From: Yponomeuta sedellus
Taxonomy: Eukaryota; Arthropoda; Insecta; Lepidoptera; Yponomeutidae
DNA length: 64,000 nucleotides
Assembly: GCA_934045075.1 (NCBI GenBank)
Contig: OW203751.1
Span: forward strand, 8,193,321-8,257,320
Reading direction: 5' to 3'
Shown: piece after piece, positions 22,786-33,506 of the stretch
Layout of the letters: each line of letters starts with the position of its first letter
How positions within the stretch are numbered: position 1 is the first letter of the stretch
Translations under genes and position numbers: made by a program
The notes under the pieces: model-generated
Seen by the model: the letters and a program-made list of their open reading frames with translations, nothing else
What the model was told of the DNA's origin: nothing
The model's database searches: none

Positions 22786-25700
22786 ATGAGTACGGATACA
22801 ATAGCCGTAGCTTCATACTCAAACCGCGATAAGTCGCCCGCTAGATATTCAGACGATGCAAGAGTAGAAAAGTTAATTCGTGATCTTATAAGAAAACGTG
22901 GCATTATAAAGGGCCGATTAACTAAATTTTCAACTCATTTACAGTCCTATAAGGGCGATTTAACTGCTCAAAATTGTATTGACATAAAGTTACGCACGCA
23001 AGGAATCGCAGATTTGTTCAAAGAATTTAACGAGATTCAATCTAGCATAGAAGAGAGTATCCGCGACTGTGATTTAGATGAACAAGCTACTTACCGAGAA
23101 TCGTTTGAGGATGCTTATTACCAAGCTGTCACTAAAGCCCAGTTCATGCTTGCCGGCACAGCTGAGGCCACTAAAGACTCTAACACACGCACTAAGTTAC
23201 AGTCCGTCAAGTTGCCTACAATCTCCATGCCTTCCTTTGACGGGTCGTACGAGCACTGGCTGGAGTTTAGGGACACTTTTCTCTCACTTGTTCACAATTC
23301 CACGGAGATCAGCAATATAGAAAAGTTCCACTACCTAAAATCTTCACTAAGGGGTAGTGCCGAGTTAGTCATTGAGTCATTGGAATTTTCAGCCAATAAT
23401 TACTCGATTGCATGGGAATTGATGTTGAATCGTTATAACAATAGCCGCTTGTTGGTGCACAATCATGTTAGGGCGCTATTTAATCTCCCTCTTCTGGCTA
23501 AAGAGTCGCCTAGTTTGATTCGAAAGCTCATCGACACACTTTTGAAAAACCTTCGCGCATTGAAGATCCTTGGTGAGCCCACGGACTCCTGGGACACTTT
23601 AATTATATTCATTATTGTGTCGAAATTGGATAAGACCACTGAGCGCGAATGGGAGCAATTTAAGGGCACTCTGTTATCTAGCACTGACTCAAAAACATCC
23701 CTAAAGGTGTCCGACATTATTTCCTTTCTCAAAGATAGGGCCGACATGTTAGAAACGTTGATAGTGTCTCACGCCAAAGAAAATAAACAGACGTCACACA
23801 AAAATAATCATACGTCTTCACACTGTAACGTTTCTACGAATAAACCGCAAGACAATAGTCAGGCCCGACCAAGGAAAGGTTGTTTGCTGTGCAATGCGAA
23901 TCACTCACTGTATGCCTGCCAAAGATTCCTAGATTTAAACTTGCAGTCGAGGCTTAAGCTTGTCAACGATAATAAGCTATGCACTAATTGTTTACGCGCG
24001 GGTCACTCATTGCCTAACTGTCGATTTGGGCCATGCAGAAAATGCGATAAAAGACACAATTCACTCCTTCATAGCGACGAAATAGCAAATCATTCCCTTT
24101 CTATGCACTCGTCGATCGCTAATAAGGAACTGGTTTTTGCTGCAGCGGGAAACAACTCGCCGGCGGTGGCGGCAGCTCCCACCTCGGTCCCTTCAAGTAG
24201 CGATAAGAAAAATACATCCATCCATGTCAATCAAGCACACACACAATCACAAAGCGCACACTATAAAAGCGGATCGATCTTACTATCCACTGCAATGGTC
24301 GAGATAATAGATAAGCATGGCAATTTTCATACCGCGCGTGCTCTTTTAGACAATGGAAGCCAACGGTGTTTCATTGCAAAAAAACTATGCGACAAATTAG
24401 ATGCGCAAACTATACAGTCCACTCACGAAATTTGCGGTGTAGGTAACTCGATAACACAATGTACGCAAATCTGTGATATCGAGATAAAATCGCGCTTTAA
24501 TACCTACACTTCTTCCTTACGGTGTTTCGTATTGCCGCACATTACGTCACCGCTGCCAGCTGTTTGTGAATCACGCGCATTGTTCTGTATTCCAGACAAC
24601 ATTCAGCTGGCTGATCCGCATTTTCTCGAGTCAAAATATATCGACCTCTTGATAGGGGCCGATATGTTTTGGGATCTTCTCACTGAAGGTAAAATGAGGC
24701 TACCCAACGGGCCCTTTTTACAAAACACGAAATTGGGCTGGATTATTTCGGGTCCCATCAATTATAAAACGCGCAACGATGGGCCAATCCAGTGCAATTT
24801 CACACAATCGTTAGATACGCAACTCAGATTGTTCTGGGAGCTTGAGGAGCTACCTAGGGATAAGGGCATGCGCACTGATGATGAGCTAGCTTGCGAAGAC
24901 CATTTCGTTCGTACAACTACGCGCAATGATGACGGAAGGTTTGTAGTGAACATGCCTCTCAAGCAGTCACCCGACACCTTGGGCGAGACGTTCTCCCAAG
25001 CTAAACGTAGGTTCCTAGCGCTTGAAAAGCGCCTACAACGCTCACCGAGCTTTAAAAAATTATACGCAGACTTCATACACGAATATGAAGACTTAGGTCA
25101 TATGTGTCGTGTCACCACCTACGAAAATCCCCACTTTTTCATGCCGCACCACGGCGTATTCCGAGAGCACAGCACCACTACCAAGTTACGTGTAGTTTTC
25201 GACGCGAGTGCTGCATCTAGCTCAGGAAAGTCATTGAATGACTTACAGTCCGTCGGCGCACCTATACAGGGTGATTTGCTGGCCATTTTGCTGCGCTTTA
25301 GGCAGCACAGTTATGTAGCATGCGCTGACATCGAAAAGATGTATCGTCAGGTCTTGATAGACCAGCAGCAACGCGACCTCCAACTAATTCTGTGGCGGGA
25401 TGAGCCATCGCAGCCGATAAGTATTTATAAATTAAATACAGTTACCTACGGCACAGCCTCCGCGCCCTTTTTAAGTGTAAGATGCCTAAAACAGTTAGCG
25501 GCTGACTGTACTAACTTTCAAGTGCAACAGATAATTAGCGAAGATTTTTATGTAGATGACATGATCACGGGGCACGACGATAAGGACCAACTAATACAGC
25601 TTTGTGATGAAACTGCAGCAGTATTGCAAGCTGGCTGTTTTCCACTGCGGAAGTGGATTTATAATTTTCCACGCCATGACACTTCACACAGTTCACACGA

Positions 25701-27042
25701 GCCGAAACCGTTATCACTCGGTGAAAACACACACTCAAAAACTTTAGGAATTGGCTGGTTTCATTCAACTGACGAATTTCATTTCAACACACAATTTGAG
25801 AACGACAATGAACCGGTCACAAAACGCAAAATATTATCTAATGTGTCACAGATATTTGATCCGTTAGGTATTCTTAGCCCGACCATTATGATCGCAAAGG
25901 TTTTACTACAACAGTTATGGCTGCTGAAAATTGACTGGGACGATGCAGTACCTAGTGACGTCACGCGCGCCTGGAACCGGTTTGTTATGTCGTTATCACT
26001 GCTTAATACAATCCGGGTTCCGCGTCACGCTATAGGTACCTGTGCTAGCTATATAGAACTGCATATTTTCAGCGACGCATCACAGACAGCGTACGGCGCC
26101 TGTGTTTACGTTCGCACTGTGAATGATAGTGGGTCAATAGTAGTTAGGCTACTTTGCTCTAAAGGTAAAGTCGCGCCATTAAAGCCAGTGAGCATTCCGC
26201 GGCTTGAATTGTGCGGTGCTCTGCTCGGAGCTAGGCTTTATGATAAAGTACGTAGCTCAATGCGTTGTCTGTTTGCTAACGTCGTATTCTGGACGGATTC
26301 GACTATTGTATTAGGATGGTTGAGAATGGCTCCTAACTTGCTAAAAACTTTCGTTCAGAATAGGACTGCTGAGATTCATGAACTTACCAAACACCTCCCG
26401 TGGCGTCACGTGAGTGGAAAGGAGAATCCTGCCGATCTGGTTTCACGCGGTGCCGGCTTGGAAGACCTTTCTAATTCCGCTTTATGGTGGACAGGCCCGG
26501 CCTTTCTTCATGATCCTGGGTTCAGCAGTGCTAGCATTTCAAACGGTATCCATTGTAACGACAATTTACCAGAGATGAAGCATGCCACTGTGGCCTGCGT
26601 AACAACCAGCCCAAACTCACAATGTTCATGGTTCCCTTTCAGCAGGTTCTCTCAGCTCACACGCATGATTCGCGCCGTCGCATATATGAAACGGTTTATT
26701 TATAACACGCGCAATAAAAGTGACCGGCTTACGGGCGTTCTTGGTTTCGAGGAGTTGAAAGAATCTGAAAAAACTTTGATACGATTAGCGCAGCTGGAGT
26801 CATTTTCATGTGAGCACAAGGTTTTGACAGGCAACAGTAAATTGAAACGCAAGCACAATTTATCCAAATTAAATTTATTCATTGATGATGATAAAGTCGT
26901 CTGGACAACTCCCTTGAATTTAGTTACGCCAAAAAACACCCTATTTTGCTGTCGAGCAAACACTATTTTACTAATTTATTGTTTCGACACGAACATAGAC
27001 AAATGCTTCATGCTGCCCCACAGGCACTTTTATTTCATTTAA
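22786..27042 (+). CDS. BEL element 1 ORF1: Gag-protease-RT-RNase H
   Basis: ATG at 22786; 1418 codons, of which about the first 1384 are element-like. Order: Gag-like (DUF1759) region with KLPTISMPSFDG near residue 145; zinc knuckles (C-x2-C...H...C type) near residues 365-425; aspartic protease with D-N-G at residue 522; reverse transcriptase with YVDD at 922-925 (codons 25549-25560); Pao A17-type region (NVSQIFDPLGILSP); and RNase H-like with FSDAS and WTDS motifs. The frame leaves the conserved sequence at 26935-26937, in the slippery heptamer A AAA AAC, and runs to a spurious stop at 27042. Everything upstream looks intact. Confidence 0.92.
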   Translation: MSTDTIAVASYSNRDKSPARYSDDARVEKLIRDLIRKRGIIKGRLTKFSTHLQSYKGDLTAQNCIDIKLRTQGIADLFKEFNEIQSSIEESIRDCDLDEQATYRESFEDAYYQAVTKAQFMLAGTAEATKDSNTRTKLQSVKLPTISMPSFDGSYEHWLEFRDTFLSLVHNSTEISNIEKFHYLKSSLRGSAELVIESLEFSANNYSIAWELMLNRYNNSRLLVHNHVRALFNLPLLAKESPSLIRKLIDTLLKNLRALKILGEPTDSWDTLIIFIIVSKLDKTTEREWEQFKGTLLSSTDSKTSLKVSDIISFLKDRADMLETLIVSHAKENKQTSHKNNHTSSHCNVSTNKPQDNSQARPRKGCLLCNANHSLYACQRFLDLNLQSRLKLVNDNKLCTNCLRAGHSLPNCRFGPCRKCDKRHNSLLHSDEIANHSLSMHSSIANKELVFAAAGNNSPAVAAAPTSVPSSSDKKNTSIHVNQAHTQSQSAHYKSGSILLSTAMVEIIDKHGNFHTARALLDNGSQRCFIAKKLCDKLDAQTIQSTHEICGVGNSITQCTQICDIEIKSRFNTYTSSLRCFVLPHITSPLPAVCESRALFCIPDNIQLADPHFLESKYIDLLIGADMFWDLLTEGKMRLPNGPFLQNTKLGWIISGPINYKTRNDGPIQCNFTQSLDTQLRLFWELEELPRDKGMRTDDELACEDHFVRTTTRNDDGRFVVNMPLKQSPDTLGETFSQAKRRFLALEKRLQRSPSFKKLYADFIHEYEDLGHMCRVTTYENPHFFMPHHGVFREHSTTTKLRVVFDASAASSSGKSLNDLQSVGAPIQGDLLAILLRFRQHSYVACADIEKMYRQVLIDQQQRDLQLILWRDEPSQPISIYKLNTVTYGTASAPFLSVRCLKQLAADCTNFQVQQIISEDFYVDDMITGHDDKDQLIQLCDETAAVLQAGCFPLRKWIYNFPRHDTSHSSHEPKPLSLGENTHSKTLGIGWFHSTDEFHFNTQFENDNEPVTKRKILSNVSQIFDPLGILSPTIMIAKVLLQQLWLLKIDWDDAVPSDVTRAWNRFVMSLSLLNTIRVPRHAIGTCASYIELHIFSDASQTAYGACVYVRTVNDSGSIVVRLLCSKGKVAPLKPVSIPRLELCGALLGARLYDKVRSSMRCLFANVVFWTDSTIVLGWLRMAPNLLKTFVQNRTAEIHELTKHLPWRHVSGKENPADLVSRGAGLEDLSNSALWWTGPAFLHDPGFSSASISNGIHCNDNLPEMKHATVACVTTSPNSQCSWFPFSRFSQLTRMIRAVAYMKRFIYNTRNKSDRLTGVLGFEELKESEKTLIRLAQLESFSCEHKVLTGNSKLKRKHNLSKLNLFIDDDKVVWTTPLNLVTPKNTLFCCRANTILLIYCFDTNIDKCFMLPHRHFYFI
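26931..26960 (+). promoter_or_regulatory. Candidate -1 ribosomal frameshift site (or homopolymer error)
   Basis: Codons CCA AAA AAC contain the canonical slippery heptamer A AAA AAC (26931-26937) in the ORF1 frame. A -1 slip makes 26937 (CAC) the next codon, which is exactly the integrase frame. A 7-nt spacer (26938-26944) is followed by a perfect 6-bp hairpin, TTTGCT (26945-26950), loop GTCG, AGCAAA (26955-26960). One missing A in the six-A run would produce the same break. Confidence 0.5.
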
Positions 27043-28103
27043 GGGAGTCATGGTGGCCTTTAGGGGGGCGAAATTTGGCCAGAAAGGTGGTACATGATTG
27101 TGTCACTTGCAAGCGTGTCAGGGGTAAAACTTTAAATCCTTTGATGGGAAATTTACCCAAGGAGCGTATTACTCCCAGTTTTCCGTTCCTTCGCAGTGGC
27201 GTAGATTACGCTGGGCCAGTGCTCGTTCTCAACCGCAAGGGTCGGGGTGCTAGAACCGTTAAGGGCTATATTTGTATATTTATATGTTTTGTAACGCGCG
27301 CTGTACATTTAGAGCTCGTTAGTGACCTCTCCTCGGACGCTTATTGTTTGGCGTTAAAGCGCTTCATTTCTCGTCGTGGCAAACCCATAGAACTGTTCTC
27401 GGATAATGGCAGGAATTTCGTTGGGTTAATGAACGAATTCGCAGATTTCTTATCCAAGTGTAGTCCGGAAATAATGGAGTTTGCTCATAGTCAAAATATA
27501 AAATTTCGCTTTATTCCGCCGTACTCTCCTCATTTTGGTGGCTTGTGGGAAGCAGGGGTTAAATCGTGTAAGTACCACCTACGCAGGGTGGTAGGTAACG
27601 CGCACCTTACCTTCGAAGAGTTTAGCACGGTGTTAGCGCAAGTAGAAGCCGTCCTAAACTCCCGACCTTTGACCCCTCTTTCCTCAGATTCCCGTGATTT
27701 TCTACCGCTAAGTCCAGCTCACTTTCTCATCGGCCGGCCAATAACTGCTCCTGCGTGTGACAATTTGGTGCATACGCCTACGCATCGCTTGTCCCGTTAC
27801 CAGCATATAGAGCAGATACGCCAGCATTTCTGGTCACGCTGGGCCAATGAATACGTTTCGGAGCTGCAGACGCGCGCCAAATGGAGAGAGAATACGTCGG
27901 AGCTCAAACCAAACACCCTGGTTCTAATCAAGCACGATAATCTCCCTCCTCTCAAGTGGCAGTTGGGACGAATCATCTGCACTATACCCGGCAAGGACGG
28001 AATTTCACGAGTTGCTGACATCCAGACACCTACAGGCATTACGAGGCGAGTGTACGCAAAGATATGCCCACTAGTGGAGCCAGAGAAGACTACGTTGCAA
28101 TAA
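26946..28103 (+). CDS. BEL element 1 ORF2: integrase, in the -1 frame
   Basis: Conserved sequence resumes at 26937 in the -1 frame: HPILLSSKH, then an H-x-H...C-x2-C zinc-binding region (HEHRQMLHA ... DCVTCKR), then the integrase core with D, D and E at residues 87, 153 and 202 counted from 26946 (GVDYAGP, FSDNGRNF, GGLWEAG), and a C-terminal DUF5641-like region (LPPLKWQLGRI). There is no good ATG at the junction, so expression needs a frameshift or a corrected base. Confidence 0.9.
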   Translation: MLSSKHYFTNLLFRHEHRQMLHAAPQALLFHLRESWWPLGGRNLARKVVHDCVTCKRVRGKTLNPLMGNLPKERITPSFPFLRSGVDYAGPVLVLNRKGRGARTVKGYICIFICFVTRAVHLELVSDLSSDAYCLALKRFISRRGKPIELFSDNGRNFVGLMNEFADFLSKCSPEIMEFAHSQNIKFRFIPPYSPHFGGLWEAGVKSCKYHLRRVVGNAHLTFEEFSTVLAQVEAVLNSRPLTPLSSDSRDFLPLSPAHFLIGRPITAPACDNLVHTPTHRLSRYQHIEQIRQHFWSRWANEYVSELQTRAKWRENTSELKPNTLVLIKHDNLPPLKWQLGRIICTIPGKDGISRVADIQTPTGITRRVYAKICPLVEPEKTTLQ

Positions 28104-28138
28104 AGACGTTGAAAGCACTACTTCCAAGGCCGGGGGCA

Positions 28139-28437
28139 TGTTGGAGCATTGTGGAATAGACCATTGTCGATCTAGGCGCCATCTATCAGCATCGCAATGA
28201 ACCACCAATTTTATCACGGCATCGTCGACCAATAGATATCCGCATAAGTGACGTGATCTCGCGTGTGATTGGCTCCATTTTGTTCCCAAACCCTCTCTCC
28301 TCGAATTTTGTGACACGTATTACAATCGCAATATTTTTCATCCCGCAAGTGGTCGTATTATTTTTAAAACCCAGAAAATTCAAAGTCTAGGTAGAAAAAC
28401 TAAACCCCTAAGTAGCAAGGGCACACAAACCGCTCCA
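28139..28437 (+). repeat. 3' LTR of BEL element 1
   Basis: 299 bp, preceded by a purine-rich tract (28126-28138, ending GGGGGCA) and followed by target duplication ATTAA (28438-28442). Confidence 0.95.
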
Positions 28438-28667
28438 ATTAATCTAATGCCTACACAAAATTAAAACTTAATGAGATATCTGACATCTTTTTTGCTTGGC
28501 ATCTTATTTTTTAAAGTTTTAACCAGGTCGCGGGCCGGATAAAGGGCTTACGCGGGACGTATGGTGGCCCGGGGCCGTATGTTGGACGGGCCTGGTCTTG
28601 GGGAACGCATGCAGGCTCTATTATTTATGTCTATACGCAAGCATGAAAAAGTTATTTTTATTTTTAA

Positions 28668-28845
28668 TGCACTAACCCGTGCTAAGGACAATTTCAAAAA
28701 CCTAGTTAGAGGCTAAAAATTCCACCCTCGAACCCGTGACCTCTGGCTATCCGTGCCAGTGCTCTTCCAACTGAGCTGATGGGCGACTCAAATGGACTCA
28801 GTGGATGTGGAATTTTTAGCCTCTAAGTAGGTTTTTAAAGGTGTA
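28668..28845. repeat. tRNA-like foldback repeat
   Basis: Left arm AATGCACTAACCCGTGCTAA, right arm AATTTTTAGCCTCTAAGTAGG. Ends about 25 bp before the exon 3 acceptor. Confidence 0.65.
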
Positions 28846-28872
28846 TTAATTCCACGTACTTACGTTTTGTAG

Positions 28873-28979
28873 GACAAGAGTCCGGACAAAGGAGGTTCGG
28901 ACAAGGATAAGAAAAAGGGCGCAAAATCGGAGTCCGAAGGCGAGGAGGTCCAGAGACGACCCTCAGCAGTCGCCAGAGA
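28873..28979 (+). CDS. Unnamed gene exon 3: charged linker
   Basis: Acceptor ttacgttttgtag, donor gtaagt, phase 0 start and phase 2 end. It encodes DKSPDKGGSDKDKKKG, then a Glu-rich stretch and RRPSAVARE. It is charged and disordered, like exon 2. The intron before it (20445-28872) contains an hAT element with a nested BEL/Pao element. A foldback repeat ends only about 25 bp upstream of the acceptor. Confidence 0.7.
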
Positions 28980-29045
28980 GTAAGTTTAAATACTAAACTG
29001 CCTTACAATTTCCCATAAAAAACTGATAGTCAAACTGAGTAATGT

Positions 29046-29430
29046 TAATCAATCACTTGAGTCAAGCAACAACAGGCGCGGTCAGGTGCAGGATGGGCGA
29101 CCGTCCCGCGACTACCGCTATTGGCATTTTTCCGAGCGCTTCCGTGCTTCGCAAGGCACGCTAAGCCGTTGGTACCGGCTGTCACGTGATGGCAGTCGTT
29201 AGCTTTTAGTGATAATGCCGCCGTGTACTCTTGGGTTAAGAAATATCTGTGTAATTTCCATTTTTATGAACAATAAAGTGTTCTTTATCTATCTATGTCA
29301 GGGGCCTTATGGGCGGCTTGATAATTTCTTACAGTAAGGCCCGCCACTGTCTTACAATTCTCCACCAACCCGGACTTGGCCCCCGTGGTGGAGTACTGCC
29401 CAACCTTCCTGCGATGCAGAAAGTGACCTA
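29046..29430 (-). mobile_element. 5S rRNA-derived SINE with an inserted LINE tail
   Basis: 5S-like head at 29046-29200, then an inserted LINE-type tail (about 29205-29297, ending AATAAAGTGTTCTTTATC), then the SINE body resumes (TCAGGGGCCTTATGGGC). Confidence 0.7.
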
Positions 29431-29599
29431 TATCGCACCATCTATACCGTCCTGACAGCTTAGTCGGCCTAGCTCACAGGAAAGACTAGAGATAACATAA
29501 TTATTTATTTGCACTTTTTGGCACACACACTTTTTAAAAATTAAAGCTTATAATAATACGTAATAGTTCTGCATGCGTGACTAAACACAACGAATATAA

Positions 29600-29715
29600 G
29601 ATAAGATAAGAATATTCTTTATTGTACACACCAGAAAATAATTACAGAGACAAAAAATACAAAAGAAGAGGTATAATCGGCGGCCTTTTTGCTGATAGCA
29701 ATTTCTTCCAGGCAA
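29600..29715 (-). mobile_element. LINE/SINE 3' tail family
   Basis: Reverse copy: AATATTCTTTATTGTACAC to GCAATTTCTTCCAGGCAACG. Confidence 0.6.
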
Positions 29716-29719
29716 CGAT

Positions 29720-30800
29720 TTGAAAATAATTGCAATGAAAACCATTGCATAGCAAGTGTGTGAAATTTTGAACTGCTGCATCACAATGCAGCAGTTCAAA
29801 ATGGCCAATACGTGCGGAGCCAACTAAGGCGCGGGTTTCCTCACGATGTTTTCCTTCACAGTTAGCGTGTGGTAGCGGGCGTATATAGCCTTCATTATTA
29901 CCTATGCCAATTGACAACATTTCATAGTTTACAACGCGCAAAACTAAAAACACCGTTTCTTAATTTTGCTATCATGATTACGAAAAAAATATTTAGAATT
30001 TTTATTATTGCTTAATTTTAGAGAAAATAAATAAAAACCAAAAATCGTCTGATGACGTCACAAATACGGTGGAATGAGGAGGTACCGTTGCCTAATATTA
30101 AAAATGACATGACAGATATGTCATATTTAATTTTATTCAAATGTCATGTCGGAGAAATTACTTTTCCTTTCCTTAATTCCACTGGTTTTTAAAAAGGCGG
30201 CAAGGGTGTTAGTATTATTAAGCCGTATGTGTGACGTCATTTACGTCGTTGAAAGCAAACAGCGCTCCGTCATGCGTGTTGCTGCTGAATGATGCATGTT
30301 CGACATAATTTCTGCTACATGCTGTATTTGTGAAATATGGATGACTTTTATGTTTTGAACACCATGAATATATATCACAGTAGGGCACAGAATTTGTCTT
30401 AGAGTGATTATGAGCTTACTTACCGTAAATGTTTGCAAAACAAATAATGGTAAAGAAAATAAATAAATTTATTTTATAAGATAATTTATCGTCCTTTACG
30501 TATATTCGTCCCACTGCAAGGCATAGGCCTTCTCTTAGGAAGAAAGTTTGGGCTTTATTACTACGCGGCTTTATTCAACGTCACAACGTCAGGTTACGTC
30601 CTTTTAGAATACGACGAAATTTTAAATAGAAAATTATGAATGAACATCATGAGTGAATTTCAACAACTATGATTTATTACCTAATTTTGGTGGAAAAGTT
30701 TGTTTCAGGTTTTTTTAATATAATACTTTATTGGTGGGCAAGAGATACGTATTCAGGTACATAAAATAATAGAGAAATTTATTTATTCCTGAAAACTTTA
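29720..30800. other. No gene seen
   Basis: AT-rich intron sequence; a tRNA-SINE piece at 29835-29880. Nothing else recognised. Confidence 0.4.
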
Positions 30801-30809
30801 AATATAATG

Positions 30810-32690
30810 TCGACACCAGAATTGGTACGACACCAAAATTGATATGTGACACCAAAATTAGAAATATTGACACCAGAATTTATTTCTGTTACCGAAATTA
30901 GAAAGTCTTGACACCAAACTTTTTTTACTGAACCAAATCAAAAGAAAATAACAATAAAAATCTTATTTAAAGTGAATAAATGTGTTAATAAAAAAATAAC
31001 ATATAATGAGATCAATAAAAAAATAACAATCAACAAATACAACTTTCTTATTTTTCCATGTCTTGTTAATTCTACAGTTTTTAATTTACATGAATTGCAA
31101 TCATCTTCTCTAACCTCCATCATCATAATTTTTATTTTTATAAAGTGAATAATTTTTTTCATAAAAGAACACCATAATGAGTTCAATAAAAAAACAATAC
31201 TCAACAAATATAGCTTTCTTATTTTTCTGTCTTGTTCTATAGTTCTAATTTCTACAGTTTTTAATTTAAATGAATTGCACTAACCTCCTCTAACCTTCAT
31301 CATCATGATAATTTTTATCACTAATTTCCTAACATGCTAGGTTGACATAATTATGTAATGAGATCAATTTTAAAAATTAACTATCAACTTAATAAACTTT
31401 CTTACTATTCCAAGTCTTCTCAATTAATTATTAAGTCTGTAAATTAAAAAACATTCAAATCATCTTCGCTTTCATCACCGTTATGATCATTTTTATAATT
31501 TTTATAAGCTGTTTCATTTTCTTCTATACTCTTCCTTGCATTCATAATGTAATAGTATTTCACTATTGATATTATCAAAAAAGAAACATTTTGAGTTGGG
31601 ATTCGGTCACAGTCTACCATACTAATCAAATCATGCGAAGGCCGGTTAAGTTTAATTTTGTTTGCGTTTTTCAAAATAAATTGTTTAGAAGCTGGAAATC
31701 TATATATTTGTGGTGGGTGAACATCGGAACGGGCATGTGTTATTGACGATTAATGTGTCGAACTTGTAAGTGACACAAAATCCCTTATTGTTTCGAATTC
31801 TTCCTGAACATTTGTCTCAGTTGGCTATTCATAACAGCCCATATGCTTCCCATGGCAGCATCGAATTGTGTCATAAAGACAGACTGGCTCAACACAAGAT
31901 AACGAACGCATTGCCAAGCCGTTGGTAGAACTCTTCGTCCAAACAAATTGGTGAACTTTCATTGATCCAGGGAAAGGTTTAAGATTTTCTGGTAGAAGCT
32001 CATCTTTCTGAATGACTTCATGTTCTTGAACAATTTCAACTTTAACCTCTGTGATGACTGTTCTCAATCTTTGGACACGGCTGTCGATATCTGTAATATC
32101 TTCTCCAAAGGCAACTAGCCGATCTGCTGATCTTTTGAGCACTCCGCCGATACCATCAGGTGCACCTTTTCTGTGCCCACATTTGCAGTAGTGCCATACC
32201 ACACATGTCAAGCTAGGAAGATCGATTTTTAATTGAGGTATTAGGTAGAAAACTTTTTTGTTACTGTATTGTGCTGACGGAGCATTCTTAGTGCAGAATC
32301 ACATATCATCACTCTCAAGCTACTCGTATGTATAAACCTTGGTGTTCCACAGGTAAGAAACTTAATATACTGTACTTCCAAATCGAGTCATCTTATTATG
32401 GTTCTGTTTTCGTTTGTCTTTGAGGTACGTAACTCTAAAAACTAATTTTGGTGTAACTAAGCAATTTTGGTGATTGGTAAAGTACCACCAAAACCACCAA
32501 AATTGCACCACAAAAATTAGAATCTTGTTGAAAATGTTTATTTAAAAAAAAACTTCTAAGAATACACTATTTATATTTGTATAATTTTGGAAGCATACCA
32601 AACCTTATTCCTATAAATTTAAATTACTACACCGACTTAGTCATAAAACGTTTTTAAAATATTACACCAAAATTGCAGGTTTTTTGTCCG
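30810..32690. mobile_element. Putative DNA transposon with CACCAAAATT subterminal repeats
   Basis: ACACCAGAATT/ACACCAAAATT occurs repeatedly at 30810-30925, and AATTTTGGTG/CACCAAAATTG occurs at 32440-32520 and 32665-32680. The interior is AT-rich and holds one recognisable ORF remnant (31825-32211). Confidence 0.45.
31825..32211 (-). pseudogene. Transposon-associated ORF remnant (GKGAPDG-like)
   Basis: 128 codons, minus strand, ending in a stop. Contains HRKGAPDGIGGVLKRSADRL, which resembles the HGKGxPDGxGGxxKRxAD motif I associate with transposon-linked insect ORFs; I cannot name the family with certainty. The surrounding AT-rich segment (about 30810-32690) has repeated ACACCAAAATT-type motifs at both ends, as subterminal repeats of a DNA transposon. 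Confidence 0.5.
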
Positions 32691-33379
32691 ATTGCTACGA
32701 AAAGACTTACTTACGTTTTTGGCGAGAAATCACAACGGGATGGCACATGTTTATCAATGCTGCGCGTGGGTGCCTGACTAAACGAAGTGAATGTTGGTAG
32801 CTTCGTCCATCTAGGTTTATGCTATACGAGCCACATAATGATTCCATAATTCCCACCAAAAATTAAAATTTCGCGCGGACAGTCCTTTTCGATTTTCTCA
32901 AGAATAAAGTATTGCCCTAAATATAAAAGCAAAACTGTCATTAGATAGAAAAACTAATACAGAATATAAATAAAATTAGTAATTTTTAGTAAACTAGTGT
33001 AGTTTCGTTTAAGTGGTGGTCATCCCCAGAAAAATAGATTGTGGACGCGCCACCAAACTTAGAATTATGCTAAATGACAATTTTTTTTTTTCACTAACAA
33101 AATGTTATTTACTAAAATATTGACGGCTTGATGAAGATAGGTACGGCTTCTGTCTTAAAAAAAATATAACTTTATTGTACGTTTAGTTAAAGATATGATT
33201 TTCAGCCGCGCCGCCTAAATATCATGCTTGAGAAAATCACTCTCATCGAATTTCCGAAAATAAGAAAATATGAGTCGTTTTATTTCGTATTTAGTTTACT
33301 GTCCTTTAAGACAGTAAAATACGTATACAAAATTTTTTTAATGTTGTCAATTCTAGAATTCAACCCCAATCTTCCGCAG

Positions 33380-33506
33380 ATTGGCTGAGGCACGCACGGA
33401 GCAGCGCGGCGGGCGATGGCGCCGCAGGTTCCCCTCTGTCACCAAAGTGAAGATCAACACGCGGCCCTGGCACCCTCCGCCGCCTCCTCAGAGGCTGCCT
33501 CCCGTT
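33380..33506 (+). CDS. Unnamed gene exon 4: Pro/Arg-rich, heads a tandem array
   Basis: Acceptor aatcttccgcag. One base completes the Glu codon of exon 3, then 42 codons read LAEARTEQRGGRWRRRFPSV, TKVKINTRPWHPPPPPQ and RLPPV, ending at a gtgagt donor in phase 0. The phase fits both neighbours. The last ~75 bp of the exon plus donor and about 35 bp of intron are repeated downstream with a 102-bp period (33507-34190), so several alternative donors follow in frame. Confidence 0.68.

Larger units (their letters stand above)
22065..28437 (+). mobile_element. BEL/Pao LTR retrotransposon 1, identical LTRs
   Basis: 6373 bp with 299-bp LTRs (22065-22363 and 28139-28437) that appear identical base for base, start TGTTGG and end CTCCA. 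The 5-bp target duplication ATTAA flanks it. A primer-binding site follows the 5' LTR and a purine tract precedes the 3' LTR. It encodes Gag-protease-RT-RNase H in ORF1 and integrase in ORF2, offset by -1. It lies in sense orientation in an intron of the unnamed gene and inside an older hAT element. Identical LTRs indicate a very recent insertion. Confidence 0.95.
21499..28594. mobile_element. Non-autonomous hAT element, host of nested insertions
   Basis: The left end CAGGGGTGTCCAAC and right end GTTGGACGGGCCTG are imperfect inverted repeats of hAT type. The flanks GTCTAGGG (21491-21498) and GTCTTGGG (28595-28602) are an 8-bp target duplication with one change. The element itself is only about 350 bp; a 5S-type SINE (21558-21923) and BEL element 1 account for the rest. 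The order of insertion is hAT first, then the SINE and BEL. Confidence 0.75.
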
